Shown here piece by piece: positions 36,444 to 44,975 of a stretch of 58,217 nt of DNA. A model generated the notes under the pieces. The model saw only the letters and a program-made list of their open reading frames with translations, did not search any database and was not told the DNA's origin. Source of the stretch: Clostridiaceae bacterium OM02-2AC. GTDB lineage: Bacteria > Bacillota_I > Bacilli_A > Erysipelotrichales > Erysipelotrichaceae. The stretch is from the NCBI GenBank assembly GCA_003481775.1, contig QULU01000031.1, positions 1 through 58,217 on the forward strand, in the 5' to 3' direction. The stretch's first letter is position 1, and the number at the start of each line of letters is the position of its first letter. The position numbers and the translations under genes were made by a program.

Positions 36444-37838
36444 ATGCAGGAAAAGGGTATATTACAGGGAAATCTGACAAAGGCATTGCTGCGCATGGCT
36501 GTACCGCTGTTTGTGCTGAATCTGGTAAACTCCCTCTACAATATCATTGACACCTTTTGGGTTGGACAGCTTGGTGAGCTGCAGGTCGGTGCTGTTTCGC
36601 TTGTCGGCCCTATTATGTGGTGTGCACAAAGCGTTGCCATGGGGCTGAGTGCAGCTGCGATTGCTTTACTTTCCACACGGCTTGGGGCAAATCAAAAGGG
36701 GGACGCCTGCCGTTTCGCAACAGCTCTATTATATTTTGCGATAGGCTTTGCCATTGTGCTGAGTATGGGAACACTGCTTCTGCTGCATCCGATTCTTAGC
36801 TGGCTGGATACTCCGAAGGAAATCTATGATGCCAGTTATCAATATCTGTTTGGGATTTCCTTTGACTATATCGGTCTTCTTATGCTGAACCTCTATATGG
36901 CAATGCGCCAGAGTGCGGGGGACAGCCAGTCCGGCGTAAAGCTGAATATGTGTGCTTCCCTGTTGAATGCAGTCCTGGATCCGATTTTCATTTTTGTTTT
37001 TCACTTTGGTATCCTTGGTGCTGCGATCGCCACGGTTGTATCCAAGCTGGTCATGGTACCGGTTGCATGGCGGCGTCTGCATGATAAAGCCTTTCCGGTA
37101 CATATCGATTTTCGGGCATATCCGTTTCGTCCTGCGGATGGAAAAATCATACTGAAGCTCTGCATTCCTGCCGCAAGCGGTCAGTTTCTTGAAAACCTGG
37201 GCTTTGTCATCATGAATAAATATATTGTCTACTATGGTGCTGTTGCCATATCGGCATACGGTGTCGGTGCAAAAATGGTGACGCTTGCCTATATACCTGT
37301 CATGTCAATCGGTGCGGTACTGGCAACCTTTGTCGGTCAGAATCTGGGGGCCGGCAATACAGAGCGTGCCCGCAAAGCATTTCATACAGCGATGAAGCTG
37401 TCAACACTGTTCTCCTGTGCTCTGACCATCATCGGAATGCTCGTAATCACACCGTTTATACACTTGTTTGTACCAAATGCTTCTACACAGCTTATGGAGC
37501 TAACACAGGAATATGCGTTCTTCGCCTTGCTGTGCGGTGTTTTCATGGGATGGTATATCAACTTGAATGATGGTGTGTTCAATGGCTCCGGTCATACGAA
37601 TTATACCTTTATCTTATCCATGATGCGTCTTTGGGCATTCCGCATTCCGATGATTCTGCTGTTTCATCGCTTTACAAGCCTTGGCATTACAGGAATATGG
37701 CTGGCGATGCTGCTTAGCAATATCTTTGAATGCATACTGGCACAAGCCATTTATCTCAGACATCACTGGGAGCACACCGCAATCCTTACAGAAACGGAAA
37801 GCATACAGCCATCAGAAGAGACTGTAAAAGAAATATAA
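36444..37838 (+). CDS. MATE-family efflux transporter
   Basis: A 464-residue MATE transporter with about twelve spans. It opens with GNLTKALLRMAVPLFVLNLV and NIIDTFWVGQLG, and the second half has ISAYGVGAKMVTLAYIPVMS and GQNLGAGNTERARKA. It is only a distant relative of the MATE protein at 4247. AAAGGGGAG precedes the ATG by about 8 bases; TATGAT at 36409 may be the -10. Monocistronic. Substrate unknown. Confidence 0.9.
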   Translation: MQEKGILQGNLTKALLRMAVPLFVLNLVNSLYNIIDTFWVGQLGELQVGAVSLVGPIMWCAQSVAMGLSAAAIALLSTRLGANQKGDACRFATALLYFAIGFAIVLSMGTLLLLHPILSWLDTPKEIYDASYQYLFGISFDYIGLLMLNLYMAMRQSAGDSQSGVKLNMCASLLNAVLDPIFIFVFHFGILGAAIATVVSKLVMVPVAWRRLHDKAFPVHIDFRAYPFRPADGKIILKLCIPAASGQFLENLGFVIMNKYIVYYGAVAISAYGVGAKMVTLAYIPVMSIGAVLATFVGQNLGAGNTERARKAFHTAMKLSTLFSCALTIIGMLVITPFIHLFVPNASTQLMELTQEYAFFALLCGVFMGWYINLNDGVFNGSGHTNYTFILSMMRLWAFRIPMILLFHRFTSLGITGIWLAMLLSNIFECILAQAIYLRHHWEHTAILTETESIQPSEETVKEI

Positions 37839-37866
37839 AGGGCACCCATACAACTGCAGGGTGCCT
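37835..37866 (-). terminator. terminator of tiny peptide gene B
   Basis: GGCACCC/GGGTGCC hairpin; on the minus strand it is followed by CTTTATATTTC. It lies about 37 bases after the stop of peptide gene B and overlaps the end of the convergent MATE gene. Confidence 0.6.
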
Positions 37867-37902
37867 GATCTATCATACACAGCGCGATACTGCTGTGGGA
37901 AG

Positions 37903-37983
37903 TTATCGGATAAAGTTTTCTTCACGATATCCCAGAAACAGGATACATGCGATAGCTTCTGCAATTTCTATGAACTTTTTCAT
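37903..37983 (-). CDS. tiny hydrophobic peptide B, 26 residues
   Basis: Not recognised. It starts M-K-K-F, continues with a 14-residue hydrophobic stretch (IEIAEAIACILFLGY) and ends REENFIR. CAGGAGGG lies 9 bases before the ATG, an excellent site. Promoter with a direct-repeat operator at 38012-38066, terminator at 37835-37866: a complete monocistronic unit. Peptide A at 38374-38439 has the same plan (M-K-K, hydrophobic core with Cys, G-Y) and the same promoter geometry, which argues for a real paralogous pair. The role could be a membrane toxin, a sensor-kinase modulator or a signal peptide; nothing in the sequence decides. Confidence 0.62.
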   Translation of the reverse strand: MKKFIEIAEAIACILFLGYREENFIR

Positions 37984-38011
37984 GGTAGCGTCCCTCCTGT
38001 CTTACACCTAT

Positions 38012-38066
38012 AGTATACCGGATGGGCCTTGCTTCGTCGTGTGAATTTACTTACACTTTGCTTACA
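38012..38066 (-). promoter_or_regulatory. promoter and OmpR-type direct repeat of peptide gene B
   Basis: On the minus strand: TGTAAG (38066-38061), 5 bases, TGTAAG (38055-38050), 9 bases, ACGACG (38040-38035), 17 bases, TATACT (38017-38012). The weak -35 and the 11-base-pitch direct repeat are typical of promoters activated by an OmpR/PhoB-family response regulator. Confidence 0.6.
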
Positions 38067-38107
38067 ATCCTGTTAGCTGATTGACAGGCTGATAGATTTT
38101 CTGGTTC

Positions 38108-38194
38108 TGTATAGGATGCATACAGACAAAACCATATTCTGATTTTATTGATTAGAGGACACCGATGCCAACGCGGTGTTTTACATCCTATACA
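38108..38194. other. nested inverted repeats
   Basis: The outer arms TGTATAGGATG (38108-38118) and CATCCTATACA (38184-38194) are perfect over 11 bases; the inner arms ACACCG (38159-38164) and CGGTGT (38174-38179) over 6. No T-run on either side. Possible structured RNA or remnant of a small mobile repeat, lying between the two peptide genes. Confidence 0.45.
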
Positions 38195-38314
38195 AGAGTC
38201 TGTGCATTTCATTCAGAATTAGAAAAATAACATGAGAATCGCTGCGCTTCCCCTTTTCCATAGCTGCAGCGGTTGTTATTTCATTTGTGGTGATGGCAGA
38301 AAATAGGAAAGCAA

Positions 38315-38340
38315 TAAAAAAGCGCCTTTTGGCGCCTCTT
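38315..38340 (-). terminator. terminator of tiny peptide gene A
   Basis: On the minus strand AAGAGGCGCC, loop AAAA, GGCGCTTTTTT: a 10-base stem with G-T pairs followed by a T-run, 34 bases after the peptide A stop. Confidence 0.85.
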
Positions 38341-38373
38341 GCAATGAAAAAGGAAAGATGTCAAATCAGATGT

Positions 38374-38439
38374 TCAGGCATGATATCCAAAGAATGCCAA
38401 ACAGAGCGCAGTGCCAATCCAGCTCAACAGTTTTTTCAT
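38374..38439 (-). CDS. tiny hydrophobic peptide A, 21 residues
   Basis: Not recognised. M-K-K-L-L-S-W start, hydrophobic core IGTALCLAFFGY and end H-A. AAGGAGGAG lies 7 bases before the ATG. It has its own promoter at 38467-38521 and a strong terminator, so a transcript of about 140 bases is made for this peptide alone. It resembles peptide B in length, in the M-K-K start, in a Cys in mid-helix and in the G-Y after the helix. It is divergent from the DEAD-box helicase gene. Confidence 0.65.
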   Translation of the reverse strand: MKKLLSWIGTALCLAFFGYHA

Positions 38440-38466
38440 CTCCATCTCCTCCTTCTTTCTATCTGC

Positions 38467-38521
38467 ATTATATCGTATGCACACAGGTTTGTCGTGTGTT
38501 TCTGCTTACAGCAAGATTACA
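38467..38521 (-). promoter_or_regulatory. promoter and OmpR-type direct repeat of peptide gene A
   Basis: On the minus strand: TGTAAT (38521-38516), 5 bases, TGTAAG (38510-38505), 9 bases, ACGACA (38495-38490), 17 bases, TATAAT (38472-38467). Every spacing equals that of the promoter of peptide gene B, and CACACGAC next to the -35 is also shared. Confidence 0.65.
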
Positions 38522-38611
38522 GTTTTGTAATATTTCCTGTATCCTGTCTTTGCGTTTCCATACGTTATCCCGTATAATAGGTAGGAAAGCTGAAACATAT
38601 AGGTGATAAAC

Positions 38612-40045
38612 ATGAAATTTGAAGATTATAAGCTGGATGCCTCCATCTGTGAGGCGCTGCATACATTGGGCTATCAAAGTCCGCTGCCGGTACAGGAGGC
38701 TGTCATACCGCTCATGCTGGAAAAAAAGGATATTCTGGTGAAATCCAGAACAGGAAGTGGAAAGACCGCATCCTTTGCGATACCTGTTATACAGGATTTG
38801 ATTTGGGAGGAACGCTCGCCTCAGGCTCTGGTACTGAGTCCGACCAGAGAGCTTGCCCTGCAGATCAAGGGAGAATTTGATAACATCGGTGCCTATAAGC
38901 GCATTAAGACGGCAGCTGTATTCGGAAAGCAGCCCTTCCGTTTTCAGGCACAGGATTTAAAGCAGCGGACACACGTTGTCGCAGGAACACCGGGAAGAGT
39001 GCTCGACCATCTGGAGCAGGGAACTCTGCGCACCGACAGGATTCGCTATATCATTATCGATGAAGCGGATGAAATGCTGAATATGGGGTTCATTGAAACC
39101 GTACAAAAGATATTCTTCCATCTTCCGAAAACCGCGTCTGTCTGCATGTTCTCCGCAACACTGCCACAGGAAATACAGGAGCTTGCCCATGACTTCCTGA
39201 AGCAGCCGGCATCTGTGGAAATCGAGTCGCAGACCTCCGTCAGTGAGCAGATGCATCATTATGCATACCGTATGAAGGAACACGAGAAGCCGCAGGCACT
39301 GCTGAAGCTGTTATGCAAGGAGCTTCCCGAATCCTGTATCATCTTCGCAAAGACACAGGAGCATGTCCGCGAAATATGCCGTATGCTGTATGATAAGGGA
39401 ATCAGTGTTGATCAGCTGCACGGCGGTATGCTGCAGGAGGATCGACTGGAAAACATGAAGGATTTCCGTCTGGGAAAGCTGCGTATACTAACCGCAACAG
39501 ATGTTGCCGCAAGAGGTATTGATATACAGGATGTTACGCATATAATCAATTACGATATGCCAAATAAAAAAGAAACCTACATACATCGTATCGGCCGCTC
39601 TGCACGTCTGGATCGCAGCGGAACCGCGATAACCTTTGTTTCACAATATGATGATTTCCGCCTTCAGGAGCTGGAGGAATATCTGGGCAATGCACTGGAA
39701 TTTCATGACTGCAATGAGCTTGCAGCTGTGATTGCGGACGCTGAGACATTGAGAAAGCTGGGCACTCCGAAATCTCAAAAAGAGGAAAAAGGGAAGGAGC
39801 TGCGCAAGGATACGATGAAGCTGTATCTTGGCGGAGGGAAGACCAAGAAAATTCGTCCCGGTGATATCGTTGGGGCCATCTGTGAGATAGAGGGCGTCTG
39901 TGGCGATGATATCGGTGTTATTCAGGTACAGGATCATCAGTCTTATGTGGATATCCTGCATGGTAAGGGATTGCAGGTGCTGCATGCACTGCGTCAGAAA
40001 ACCATCAAGGGGAAAAAGCTGAAGGTAGAGCGCGCGAAGGAGTAG
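38612..40045 (+). CDS. dbpA: DEAD-box RNA helicase with C-terminal DbpA-type RNA-binding domain
   Basis: A 477-residue helicase: SRTGSGKTASFAIPVIQ (Walker A, about 48-64), PTRELALQI, GTPGRVLDHL, IIDEADEMLNMGF, MFSATLP, then the second domain with ATDVAARGIDIQ and YIHRIGRSAR. Residues about 400-477 (TMKLYLGGGKTKKIRPGDIV to the end) look like the DbpA RNA-recognition domain that binds 23S rRNA hairpin 92, so a role in late 50S assembly is likely. AGGTGATAAAC precedes the ATG at 38612; TATAAT lies at 38573. Confidence 0.87.
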   Translation: MKFEDYKLDASICEALHTLGYQSPLPVQEAVIPLMLEKKDILVKSRTGSGKTASFAIPVIQDLIWEERSPQALVLSPTRELALQIKGEFDNIGAYKRIKTAAVFGKQPFRFQAQDLKQRTHVVAGTPGRVLDHLEQGTLRTDRIRYIIIDEADEMLNMGFIETVQKIFFHLPKTASVCMFSATLPQEIQELAHDFLKQPASVEIESQTSVSEQMHHYAYRMKEHEKPQALLKLLCKELPESCIIFAKTQEHVREICRMLYDKGISVDQLHGGMLQEDRLENMKDFRLGKLRILTATDVAARGIDIQDVTHIINYDMPNKKETYIHRIGRSARLDRSGTAITFVSQYDDFRLQELEEYLGNALEFHDCNELAAVIADAETLRKLGTPKSQKEEKGKELRKDTMKLYLGGGKTKKIRPGDIVGAICEIEGVCGDDIGVIQVQDHQSYVDILHGKGLQVLHALRQKTIKGKKLKVERAKE

Positions 40046-40143
40046 TCATACAGCCGTCACAATTTGTAAAAAATGTAAAAAGGTACTTCCGAATTCAAAC
40101 CACACAGCGTATACTTGTACTATAAGACACAGGAGGTATGATT

Positions 40144-40656
40144 ATGCTTGATAAAAAAGTATCAGAATTGCTGAATGATCAGATCAATAAGGAGCTGTAC
40201 TCTGCATATCTGTATCTGGATTTCTCTCTCTATTATCAGGAGCAGGGGCTGGATGGCTTTGCGAACTGGTACAGGATTCAGACGCAGGAGGAACGCGACC
40301 ATGCGATGCTGCTTCTGCAGTATATGCAGAATAATGGAGAACACATCACACTGGAACAGGTGAACAAACCGGATAAAGTATGTACTGCCTTAAAGGATCC
40401 GCTGGAATTTGCATTGGAGCATGAACGCTATGTAACCAGCCTGATCAATACCATCTATGACGCAGCACATCAGGTGAAGGACTATCGCACGATGCAATTT
40501 CTCGACTGGTTCGTAAAGGAACAGGGTGAGGAAGAAAAGAATGCGGAGGATATGGTGAAGAAATTTGAATTATTCGGTACAGATCCAAAGAGTCTGTACA
40601 TGCTGGATAATGAAATGGCTGGCCGTGTGTACAGTGCGCCTTCCTTAGTATTATAA
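40144..40656 (+). CDS. ferritin, non-heme iron storage protein
   Basis: A 170-residue ferritin. Ferroxidase ligands are seen as Glu in NKELYSAYLYLDFS (about 17), E-x-x-H in QTQEERDHAMLLLQ (about 50-53) and Glu/Gln in the third and fourth helices (ALEHERYV, FVKEQGEEEKNAED). It forms a 24-subunit shell that oxidises and stores iron. AGGAGGT is 6 bases before the ATG at 40144; an ATG at 40138 touches the box. A strong terminator follows. Confidence 0.94.
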   Translation: MLDKKVSELLNDQINKELYSAYLYLDFSLYYQEQGLDGFANWYRIQTQEERDHAMLLLQYMQNNGEHITLEQVNKPDKVCTALKDPLEFALEHERYVTSLINTIYDAAHQVKDYRTMQFLDWFVKEQGEEEKNAEDMVKKFELFGTDPKSLYMLDNEMAGRVYSAPSLVL

Positions 40657-40669
40657 GAGAAATACATCA

Positions 40670-40710
40670 TCGTCTGTAAGAGAATATACTCTTTTACAGG
40701 CGGTTTTTTT
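40670..40710 (+). terminator. terminator after ferritin
   Basis: CGTCTGTAAGAG/CTCTTTTACAGGCG, about 12 paired bases, loop AATATA, then GTTTTTTT. Confidence 0.9.
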
Positions 40711-40861
40711 ATATTCGGCTTATACCGCTTCACCTGCTGGTGATAAGGCTGTTTTCCCGCAATCCCGCATCCGGTATTAAATTTGCATAAATTACGCATA
40801 AGCTATTGACCGTTCCCCTGGGGACTGCTGTACAATAAGCTCAAACATGAGGTGATATGGT

Positions 40862-41494
40862 ATGAGAATTCAGGAGATTGCGGATATAACCGGATTAAGC
40901 AAGAAAGCAATCAATCTGTATGAAAAAAAAGGAATGTTACAGGTTTTTCGGGATGACAGCGGCTACCGCTGTTATACACAGGAGCATGTCCGTATTTTAA
41001 TGCAGATAAAAATATTGCGAAGAATGGATGTCTCCCTTGCGGATATCAGTCACTTGCTGCAGGAGAAAAACCTGCAGCTGCTGGATACGCAAAAGGAACA
41101 GCTGGAGAAAAAGCTTGCGCAGTGTGAGCTGCAAAATTTTTATATGCAACGGATTGCGGAGCTGCTGGAGGAGAACGACACAGAGCTGCTTCAGTCTGTG
41201 GATCAGGAGATGGAGGAAGCATGGGAAGACGTTCAGGAACCGCAACCCAATAAGCGCAGTGTTTCTTCCTTCATTGTTGTGGAGGTCATGCTTGCGACAT
41301 TTCTGCTTGATAATGAAAATATGCTCTATGTCGTGATTGGTGTAGTGCTGCTTGTTCATGTATTTTATGTTATTGGAAAGGCTTCTCCCTACCTGGAAAG
41401 TCCTCTGGATTATTTGCTTTATATAGGAGGACGGAAGGTGCGCAGCCTATTTGATGAAAGGAGAAAGCATGATGAAACAGATTGTTCTGAATAA
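40862..41494 (+). CDS. MerR-family regulator with C-terminal membrane spans
   Basis: A 210-residue protein: MerR helix-turn-helix at 1-70 (RIQEIADITGLSKKAINLYE), a coiled-coil dimerisation helix to about 125, then two hydrophobic stretches (SSFIVVEVMLATFLL and MLYVVIGVVLLVHVFYVIG) that would anchor it in the membrane, and a basic tail. A membrane-bound MerR is unusual. AGGTGATATGGT precedes the ATG. It overlaps the ABC ATPase gene by 26 bases, so it probably controls its own operon, perhaps sensing envelope stress or an antimicrobial peptide. Confidence 0.85.
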   Translation: MRIQEIADITGLSKKAINLYEKKGMLQVFRDDSGYRCYTQEHVRILMQIKILRRMDVSLADISHLLQEKNLQLLDTQKEQLEKKLAQCELQNFYMQRIAELLEENDTELLQSVDQEMEEAWEDVQEPQPNKRSVSSFIVVEVMLATFLLDNENMLYVVIGVVLLVHVFYVIGKASPYLESPLDYLLYIGGRKVRSLFDERRKHDETDCSE

Positions 41495-42140
41495 GGTTTG
41501 TTTTTCCTATGATACAGAATGGATTTTAGAGGATTTGGACCTTACGATTCAGCAGGGAGACGGATGTATTCTGCTGACCGGGAAAAACGGAGCAGGGAAG
41601 AGTACCCTGTTAAACGTATTATGTGGGTTTCTGCCACCGGAGTATGGCAGCCTTGTACGGGATGGCATGACGATTGGTTATCTGCCATTTGTTCATCCTT
41701 TGTATCGCCATCTGACTGTTTTGGAAAATTTACGGTATTTCTACCGCAGCTTTCATGGTAAGGATCTGGATTTACAGGATGCGGCTGTACAGGAGGTTTT
41801 GCAGGCACTGTCCATTGATTATCTAAAACAACGCATGGACCAGTGCAGCTCGGGTCAGCAGCAGAAGGCGGGCATTGCCTGTATACTGCTTAGCAATGCG
41901 GATGTGATTATCATGGATGAGCCGTTTGTTGCCATAGATGCGAAAAGCAGTGAATGCTTGTGTGAGCTGATTCGCAGGAAGTGTCAGGATACGGTATTTC
42001 TGATTACCAGCCATACCTCAGCCGGCATGCTACCTGTTGTGGATCGACTGCTGGCACTGGATGGACGTCATTTGGTTCTGGATACGAAAGACCATAGGAA
42101 AATCATGCAGTATTTTCAGCCGGAGGAGGAAGCTGTATGA
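41469..42140 (+). CDS. ABC transporter ATP-binding protein
   Basis: A 223-residue ATPase with Walker A LTGKNGAGKSTLLN (about 37-50), signature CSSGQQQKAGIACIL, Walker B VIIMDEPFVAID and the switch His in LITSHTS. Size and context fit an exporter ATPase of the kind that pairs with a separate permease. GGAG lies 6 bases before the ATG at 41469. Its stop overlaps the start of the permease gene (ATGA). Confidence 0.93.
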   Translation: MMKQIVLNKVCFSYDTEWILEDLDLTIQQGDGCILLTGKNGAGKSTLLNVLCGFLPPEYGSLVRDGMTIGYLPFVHPLYRHLTVLENLRYFYRSFHGKDLDLQDAAVQEVLQALSIDYLKQRMDQCSSGQQQKAGIACILLSNADVIIMDEPFVAIDAKSSECLCELIRRKCQDTVFLITSHTSAGMLPVVDRLLALDGRHLVLDTKDHRKIMQYFQPEEEAV

Positions 42141-43159
42141 TTCGCTATGAGCTTCTCCGAATTCTGCGCAGTCGAAAATGGCAGTACCTGATTCCTGCCG
42201 CTTTGCTTGCCTATATCTATATCGGCGGCATAAGCAGCATTACGACAACAGGCGACAGCATGTTTGCACCGTCGCAGGATCAGCGGATACAGGCAGCGGC
42301 ATGCATGGCAGCCTTTCTGTTTCTCAGCATTTTTTATCAAATCGCATGGGAGGAAGAGCCGCCGCTTTCCTGGCAGACACTTCTGGCTTTTCCACTTACC
42401 TGCCGTAAAGGCTATCTCTGTAAGCTGTTCGTGCTATTGCTGTTTCAGCTCCCTGCCGCTGCTATTGGGATTGGGGTATATGCAGTCATACAGAAAACGA
42501 TCACATCATCTTTTCTCAGCTTTCTGCTCTGTATACAGCTGCTGTATCTGACAGGCTTTCTTTACGGCTGCTATAAATCATCACAGGGCTATCTGGCAGC
42601 GATGGGAACCATTACGATCGTCAATGCTACAAAGCGGCTTGTTCCAATCTTTCTCGTTTTCTGTATTTTGAATGGGAAAGAGTGGAGTGCGGCATTTGCC
42701 AGTCTGTGGCCGATACTACTGCTGTTTTGTCTGAGTGTGATCATCGGATTATGGATCCTCCTTCCAGTATGCATGAGACGTAAGCTGCATCGGGAAATGA
42801 TTCTGAGTAAGCTGTTTCCCAATCTGAAATTCACACCGGGACAGCTGATGCTGATGCAATACCAGAGGGGGGCAGATCACCTGCTGCAATTCATCTTTCA
42901 CAGATGTGATACACACAGCAGTACCTATTGGAAAACGTGCGCGGTTATCGAGGTAAGTATAAAGCTGCACGCTTTATCTTTTGCCTTGCTTCTCTTTTTT
43001 CTGCTGTGGTTTATTATAAAGCTGAGCTTTCTGGTTCTGATTGCTGCAGTACTTTGTCTGCTTCATATCCTGTACTGTTTTCGCCTGGAAAGCAGGACGA
43101 TGCATGCAGTCAGGATACAGGATACGGCACTTGTACAGGGAAAGAAAGCAAGACACTAG
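42137..43159 (+). CDS. ABC transporter membrane subunit
   Basis: A 340-residue membrane protein with about eight hydrophobic spans in two groups, separated by a cytoplasmic stretch (MRRKLHREMILSKLFPNLKF). No close family could be named. Its start overlaps the stop of the ATPase gene by 4 bases, so the two form one transporter under the MerR regulator. The end of the operon is marked by a hairpin at 43306-43359. Confidence 0.8.
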   Translation: MIRYELLRILRSRKWQYLIPAALLAYIYIGGISSITTTGDSMFAPSQDQRIQAAACMAAFLFLSIFYQIAWEEEPPLSWQTLLAFPLTCRKGYLCKLFVLLLFQLPAAAIGIGVYAVIQKTITSSFLSFLLCIQLLYLTGFLYGCYKSSQGYLAAMGTITIVNATKRLVPIFLVFCILNGKEWSAAFASLWPILLLFCLSVIIGLWILLPVCMRRKLHREMILSKLFPNLKFTPGQLMLMQYQRGADHLLQFIFHRCDTHSSTYWKTCAVIEVSIKLHALSFALLLFFLLWFIIKLSFLVLIAAVLCLLHILYCFRLESRTMHAVRIQDTALVQGKKARH

Positions 43160-43305
43160 ACGGAATCGTACAAATCGTCGAATCTGGTATTACGTAAGCT
43201 CTGTATACAGTCTTTCCTTGGCACGATGAACCCCACACAAACGCAATGACAGTTTATTTCTGATGTTTCGTTTTTATCTACGATACGGCTGTAATCACAG
43301 TACAA

Positions 43306-43359
43306 AGGAATCAAAAGAATCAGCTTCATCATTTTCGTGATGTCCTGATTCTTTTTCCT
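43306..43359 (+). terminator. putative terminator of the MerR-ABC operon
   Basis: AAAAGAATCAG (43313-43323) pairs with CTGATTCTTTT (43344-43354), with further pairing CATCA/TGATG in the loop. It ends in TTTTTCCT. Confidence 0.6.
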
Positions 43360-43843
43360 GCTCACGATTAAATTACTGGCGTATTAGAAATATACATCCG
43401 CTTTCCCGTTTATACTGTTTTATGTGCAGACCTCTACTGATGAAATTTAAAGGTAAACACAAGAAAAGAAATACTGTAGAGAAATCGCAAACTGAAAACT
43501 CAGGCAGGGAAGCTGTTTTTTCAACAATTTTTACTTCGATTTTGTTCAACTAAGACACTGCGATATAAACACCAGACAGCGGAAGGTACAGAAGCATAGC
43601 TTCACATACCTGTATTTCATATTTATAGGGTATCTAAGTTAATATCTGAAAGAGACAGCACAACGATAAGTGGTACTAGCCTGTTTTGCCATAGCTGAAC
43701 TTCCTCTTACGATAGGGCAGCTTTTTGATTTCCTCTAAGCTGTAGCGATGAATAGGTTCCTCATATGAAGGGTATTGTTATCTATGTTAGGTCGGTGCAT
43801 TGCACTGCGATAAAGCCGCTTTGTCTTCTTCCTGCTATTTCTG
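43360..43843. other. intergenic region, no supported gene
   Basis: On the minus strand about 43677-43775 a 33-codon open stretch without a start (EEPIHRYSLEEIKKLPYRKR) looks like a gene fragment, but I cannot name it. The region ends in the promoter of the LacI gene (TTGACA at 43844, TATGAT at 43869). Confidence 0.4.
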
Positions 43844-43889
43844 TATTGACAACCTTTGTAATTTTGGCTATGATATACATGAAGTTAGT

Positions 43890-43899
43890 TAAACGTTTA
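43890..43899. promoter_or_regulatory. LacI-family operator in front of its own gene
   Basis: TAAACGTTTA, a perfect dyad with central CG, followed by CGT, between the -10 and the ribosome-binding site of the LacI-type gene. The longer form of the same dyad occurs before alsE. Confidence 0.7.
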
Positions 43900-43917
43900 C
43901 GTAAAGGAGGTATCGAT

Positions 43918-44910
43918 TTGGAACAGCATAAGTATAATATCATTGATATCGCACGTCTGGCGCAGGTATCGACCGCCACAGTATCGCGCGTACTGCATGA
44001 AAAGGGTGGATATTCCAAGGAAACGGAAACACGTGTACGCAGGGTTATTGCGGAATATGGCTTTCAGCTTAATAAAAATGCACAGGGGCTGCGGACGCAG
44101 AGAAGCAGAAATATCGGTGTTATCGTACCGGATATCACCAATGAATTTTTTGCGAGGATCATCCGTTATCTGGAGCTGTTCTTCCTCCGGCATCAGTATT
44201 CCGTTTTGATATGTGATTCCCATGAGGATATCGAAATCGAGCAGCTGCATATCCGTAATCTTAAGGAGCAACAGGTTGAGGGCATTATTTATATCTCGGG
44301 GAAAAATGCAAACCCGATACAGGAATCCGCGTTTTCCATACCGATTGTCTATATTGATCGTAAGCCGGAGGATGTGCACATCTTTGTACATTCGGATAAT
44401 CGGCAGGGCGGATATCTTGCTGCCAGAGAATTGATAGAAAAACAGTGCCGCAGAATTTTGTTTTTAAGAGATCAGAAGAAGGCATCGACAATTCGGCAGA
44501 GAAGAAGCGGTTATCTGGAAGCTTTGGAGGAAGCGGGAATACCGTTTCAGGAATCCTGGGAAATCATGACGAAAAGCGATTATACAAGTGTATTCGATAC
44601 GGTCACGCAGCTGATTCAGAAGGATGGCTGCTTCTTTGACGGTGTGTTTGCAACCAACGACAATATGGCACTGGCTTGTCTGCACGCATTGCATGCACAG
44701 CAGATCCATGTGCCTAAACAGGTGAAAATCGTTGGCTTTGACAATGTTTCTATTTCGCAGTTCTGTCATCCGGCACTGACGACGATTACGCAAAATACAG
44801 AGCGGATGGCAGAAGCGGCAGGAGATGCGCTGCTGAAGCGGATTCATCATGAGCTGGAAAAGCAAGAATTTATCATACCGGTTTCTCTTTGTGTAAGAGA
44901 ATCAACCTGA
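43918..44910 (+). CDS. LacI-family transcriptional repressor
   Basis: A 330-residue LacI/PurR-type protein: helix-turn-helix NIIDIARLAQVSTATVSRVL at residues 7-26, hinge helix, and periplasmic-binding-protein-like sensor (IGVIVPDITNEFFARIIRYL, FDGVFATNDNMALACL, KIVGFDNVSISQF). The start is TTG at 43918, 7 bases after AAAGGAGGT; the upstream open frame is not needed and would make an atypical 381-residue protein. The dyad at its promoter and a stronger one before alsE imply autoregulation and control of alsE, with a sugar phosphate related to allulose or ribulose as probable inducer. Confidence 0.9.
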   Translation: MEQHKYNIIDIARLAQVSTATVSRVLHEKGGYSKETETRVRRVIAEYGFQLNKNAQGLRTQRSRNIGVIVPDITNEFFARIIRYLELFFLRHQYSVLICDSHEDIEIEQLHIRNLKEQQVEGIIYISGKNANPIQESAFSIPIVYIDRKPEDVHIFVHSDNRQGGYLAARELIEKQCRRILFLRDQKKASTIRQRRSGYLEALEEAGIPFQESWEIMTKSDYTSVFDTVTQLIQKDGCFFDGVFATNDNMALACLHALHAQQIHVPKQVKIVGFDNVSISQFCHPALTTITQNTERMAEAAGDALLKRIHHELEKQEFIIPVSLCVREST

Positions 44911-44941
44911 GCTCACGTAGGTGAGCTTTCAAAAGAGTACA

Positions 44942-44959
44942 TACGTAAACGTTTACGTA
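44942..44959. promoter_or_regulatory. LacI-family operator in front of alsE
   Basis: TACGTAAACGTTTACGTA, an 18-base perfect palindrome, 3 bases ahead of the ribosome-binding site of the epimerase gene. It contains the dyad found at 43890. A hairpin GCTCAC/GTGAGC just after the LacI stop lies between. Confidence 0.8.
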
Positions 44960-44975
44960 AAAGGAGGATATGTTT

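Noticed and set aside
43156..43365. 69-codon minus-strand frame after the ABC permease
   Set aside because: GTG start without a ribosome-binding site; it overlaps the operon terminator hairpin.
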